Shown here piece after piece: positions 62,101 through 64,000 of a DNA stretch of 64,000 nucleotides; the first letter of the stretch is position 1; every line of letters begins with the position of its first letter. The notes under the pieces were generated by a model. That model was not told the origin of the DNA. It saw only the letters and a program-made list of their open reading frames with translations, and made no database searches. The stretch comes from Algoriphagus sp. (GTDB lineage: Bacteria > Bacteroidota > Bacteroidia > Cytophagales > Cyclobacteriaceae), in assembly GCA_021298245.1 (NCBI GenBank), contig JAJTDZ010000004.1, positions 1 through 64,000 on the forward strand. The letters run 5' to 3'. Position numbers and translations under genes: made by a program.

Positions 62101-64000
62101 CCACGAAGACGGCACTGTGGTTCGATTCAACTTTGGAGGCCCAGGGGATCAATTTCAGAACTTAGAGCAAATTTTTACCCGTGCGGGTACCTACACCATC
62201 GAGTTGCGGGTAGACCGCTGCGCGGAAATCGGCTATTTCACCGCCGAAGGTACCTTGGAGGTGATAGCCCCGCCCACACTTACCTTGGCATCCGATGCTA
62301 CCCTTTGTGCAGGTACTCCCATTACCTTGACCGCCATAGATGGATACAATCCTTCAGACGGTCTGTACGATTTTTTATGGACCAATGCAGCGGGCGATGT
62401 TTTTGGAGATGCCAATTCCAATAGCATTACCGTTACAGAGGAAAGCATATACACCGTGGTGGTTAGCTACCGTCCTTCAGCTGGAGATGAGGAGGAAGTG
62501 ATTGAAAGTTGTACCTCCACAGCAGAAATTTTTGTTGGCCCTGCCTTCGAATTTGACATGACCCAAACTGCCCAAGAGGTATGTTATGAAGAAACTTCCG
62601 TCACCTTTGCTCCCAATACACCCCTCACGGGAGAATGGTTTTACGAGCGAAACCAAAGCGGAACCCAGGTAGCCTTAGGATCATTCTTTGAGTTGAAATT
62701 GAATATTTTGAGCCTTCCTGGCCCAGGTCAGTACGAACTTACTTTCTTGGCCCAAGACCCCATACTTCCGGGCTGCAAGGTTTCCAAAACCATGAACCTA
62801 TTGGTCAATGAAGTTCCTGTGATAGTGGCCCAAGCTACTGCCATAGCCAGCTCTTGCGCCACTGCCAATGGAGCCATCGAAGTACGTCTCCAAGCGCCCG
62901 TCTCTAGAGTAAGGTTGGTGGAGCTGGGACTCAGCTACCCTGCTGCTCCAGCAGGTAGCATTATTCCCATTACTGGGCTTCTTCCTGGGGTATACACCCT
63001 GGAGGCAGAAAATGCAGCGGGCTGTACCTTTTCTACCTCCGTGACGGTTCAAAATGCAAATCCTCCCAGCGGATATGCCTTCAGCGTCCTTGCTGGAGAC
63101 GAAACATGCTCCGCAACGGGAATTGTACAGGGGTCAATCCAAGTGACCTTCACTCAAGGTCAGCCAAAAGTGGGAACCTACAAGTTGGTACGCCAAGGGG
63201 ATGGATTAGAATTTACTGGACCTCTACCCAATCTGGCCACGTTTCAAGTATCCGTACCTCATGGAGACTACTTGGTAGAAATCAGCGACCCTACCGGCTG
63301 TGCCATTCCTGATCAAAAGGTGTATTCGGTAAAGCAGAAATTTGAGGTACAATTTTCTGTCCCTTCCCAAGTAGAGGCTTGCGTGTCTTATGTATTTACC
63401 CCAAGTGGTCCCAAGCCTCTGAATTATAGCCTAACGGGACCAGGGGGTGTGACTATTCCAGCCGAAGCCAACGGATCATTTATTTTGACACAATCGGGCA
63501 GCTATTCGGTCTTGGGAATAGATCCCGCAGGAATGGATTGCCCTAAGCAAGTCACCATGAATTTGCTGCTCAGTCCTGCCATAGATTTTGAAGTTTCTCC
63601 TCCCCTAGTAGACTGCCTCACAGGCATACGCTACGAGGCAGTCTTGAAAAATGCTCTCCCTGAGGGCGTAATTTTCTTGTGGAGGGATGAGCTTGGCATC
63701 ATCGTAGGTAGAAGACAAGAGTTTGTGCCTAGCAAATCAGGAACGTATTCTTTGGAAGTGCAGCCTGCTTCAGGGGGACTTTGTCCACCCAAAAAAATCA
63801 GCTTTACCGCCACCCTACTACCACGACTTGTTTCCATAAACCTGACTGTCCTTCCCTTTTGCCGAGATCAGTCTAGCACCAGCCTAGAGGTGAAAGGCTC
63901 CTTGACTGGAGTGAGTACCTACGAGTGGTACCTGGTTACTGGGGGCACGCGAACCCGACTCCCTCAGTTTTCTGCCAAGACCATTGAGGTAAGTCAAGAA
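59102..64000 (+). CDS. Giant secreted protein with propeller-like and PKD/Ig-like domains, partial
   Basis: At least 1633 residues; the frame is open to the right edge. Signal peptide ends in ASLAQ. Residues about 35-390 look like a beta-propeller (FDEPKGRLLLLPPTPGEALLV, SPDGSFIYFSRG, LKVGPDGSLYYLY); then a PKD/Ig-like block and a glycine-rich linker near 515-530. A second propeller-like block is at about 585-965 (MKFSPDGTKLAITRS, LEFSPDSDRILVSY). From 980 on there are PKD- and SprB-like repeats with paired cysteines (TLCAGTPITLTA, TYTIELRVD, CTFSTSVTVQ). Such proteins usually end in a gliding-motility/type IX C-terminal signal, expected beyond the window. Divergent from porP. Confidence 0.88.
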   Translation, partial: MKSSPNSIRFILLFAITCMGWASLGSNASLAQGFNDNEWIFGNCPTGDNTYLSFGKGGPASVKTIPSSVITGEFNNALAIDPITGQPFFYTNGELVYDYSGSPIEGSAPGLNGNFQGRQTVATGFLEYQPAGNKLFYIFYVSLAGQLQYALVDMNAPGQATGNQRPLGKITTKNQTIAPAQGAILVVKSPSSPSYLISFSGGNLQARRLGNSAGSFTTTGTRSLPFTPIAMVFDEPKGRLLLLPPTPGEALLVVPFDTATGAFGVPQAWINSGGTETIPGAAFSPDGSFIYFSRGNKLFRLPSNSPTASPVEIPINPSIHKVYDLKVGPDGSLYYLYEERAGGPQVMGRITQPNASNLVNVGVEEDPFAGSDFCGRIFPVFAPNADIEPSIDFTWDPEAPCANNPVQLTSVLTPQNYRPLSFLWEFSPPLTDADGNPLPADFKQEHFLVPSEAAQGNSIAVTLTVTFADSTTKKVTKTISLTENDLQANFTPSDTTLCESCIDIEPLLQAQAGGDSGGGAGGGTGGGTGSGTSYEYFWSNKRDQGWIGKQGNEVCKPGLYWVLVREPGSTCYAYAEIRIKMWDVPDQSNNIWYFGDGAGLDFNPDPNDENAPIPRPIAAAHPQNIPAGTSTVSDQAGQVLFFTDGQSVWDLNGALMQNGSDIGGSNTSSQGVLAVVVPTQPTLYYLFTTQASSSGTNVVSFSLVDIKAENSTGVGNVVTKNNFLFSPSTEHSAALTAGDITWVVFHELGNNTFRAYPVSSQGIGQAVLSSVGSTHGYSSGIGAMKFSPDGTKLAITRSEGGCNRVEIFDFNQQTGELSEYALLDLGCNGDVYGLEFSPDSDRILVSYRDGGPGIEEMIIKEVNPNCPSCFAAATSPALRAACILSTKKQVSGTQGLNLGSLQIASDGQIYVAVVGDNKIGQIQVGTGCTASSTFNQNAVEAMPGTANLGLPSFVQNSGSSIPEPALALPPQLCIDPISGTTATLEGGGEPDIDSYFWTITHEDGTVVRFNFGGPGDQFQNLEQIFTRAGTYTIELRVDRCAEIGYFTAEGTLEVIAPPTLTLASDATLCAGTPITLTAIDGYNPSDGLYDFLWTNAAGDVFGDANSNSITVTEESIYTVVVSYRPSAGDEEEVIESCTSTAEIFVGPAFEFDMTQTAQEVCYEETSVTFAPNTPLTGEWFYERNQSGTQVALGSFFELKLNILSLPGPGQYELTFLAQDPILPGCKVSKTMNLLVNEVPVIVAQATAIASSCATANGAIEVRLQAPVSRVRLVELGLSYPAAPAGSIIPITGLLPGVYTLEAENAAGCTFSTSVTVQNANPPSGYAFSVLAGDETCSATGIVQGSIQVTFTQGQPKVGTYKLVRQGDGLEFTGPLPNLATFQVSVPHGDYLVEISDPTGCAIPDQKVYSVKQKFEVQFSVPSQVEACVSYVFTPSGPKPLNYSLTGPGGVTIPAEANGSFILTQSGSYSVLGIDPAGMDCPKQVTMNLLLSPAIDFEVSPPLVDCLTGIRYEAVLKNALPEGVIFLWRDELGIIVGRRQEFVPSKSGTYSLEVQPASGGLCPPKKISFTATLLPRLVSINLTVLPFCRDQSSTSLEVKGSLTGVSTYEWYLVTGGTRTRLPQFSAKTIEVSQE

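Overview
The window looks like chromosomal DNA of a Bacteroidota bacterium, most likely a Cytophagales/Cyclobacteriaceae-type marine or soil heterotroph. The signs are a SusC/SusD pair, a PorP/SprF-type protein next to a very large PKD-rich surface protein (type IX secretion and gliding style), LytTR two-component regulation, many FG-GAP/VCBS lipoproteins, few obvious Shine-Dalgarno sequences, and promoters of the Bacteroidetes form TTTG-N19-21-TAnnTTTG. The genus assignment is inference.

Layout. 0-5.6 kb: a SAM-I riboswitch in front of a MetZ-type sulfhydrylase, then a leftward operon (glycosylasparaginase, CutC, FG-GAP/cytochrome c lipoprotein) and a creatininase-family enzyme. 5.6-14.2 kb: a SusC/SusD nutrient uptake locus with a giant FG-GAP/UnbV lipoprotein, separated from susD by a strong terminator. 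14.6-23.2 kb: housekeeping genes (TPR protein, PspC-like protein, glycosyltransferase, YbaB, HisS, a 47-residue basic protein, YfcE-like phosphoesterase, rhodanese, aldehyde dehydrogenase, pyruvate dehydrogenase E1 beta). 23.3-27.9 kb: a TonB-dependent receptor beside a LytS/LytTR two-component pair. 27.9-31.9 kb: Sua5, MutT-like Nudix, MltG, thioesterase, YihY/BrkB and tRNA-Ser(UGA) with a textbook promoter and terminator.

32.2-42.0 kb is the most unusual part: three Ser/Thr kinases with different extracytoplasmic C-termini (a cysteine/acidic repeat, a low-complexity repeat, a FISUMP domain), a MORN-caspase protease, a membrane-anchored PP2C phosphatase, a LysM membrane protein and two FHA/zinc-ribbon proteins. 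Seven of the eight genes form one tightly packed leftward operon. A short Thr-x-[Ile/Val/Leu] motif with acidic or polar residues before it recurs in the kinase linkers, the LysM tail and the inter-FHA linker. It could be the phosphothreonine ligand that ties the module together. I propose a kinase/phosphatase-controlled, FHA-scaffolded caspase system; its biological role (stress response, cell death, defence) is not shown by the sequence.

42.2-51.4 kb: mixed metabolic and membrane genes (LLM-type flavin enzyme, DUF3820, CPBP protease, class C-type serine hydrolase, DUF2975 plus XRE regulator, YdeI-like protein, DUF1593 hydrolase, dihydroorotase, a DUF6671-like zinc-ribbon protein). 51.4-54.7 kb: a carbohydrate-type locus in which two genes are broken (an ADP-ribosylglycohydrolase family gene by a small frameshift and a ThuA-like gene by a deletion of about 40 bp), flanking an intact sugar isomerase. 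54.8-64 kb: DUF808, phytanoyl-CoA dioxygenase family, M48 protease, PorP/SprF, and a giant secreted protein that runs off the right edge. No insertion sequence, prophage, rRNA or CRISPR array was seen.
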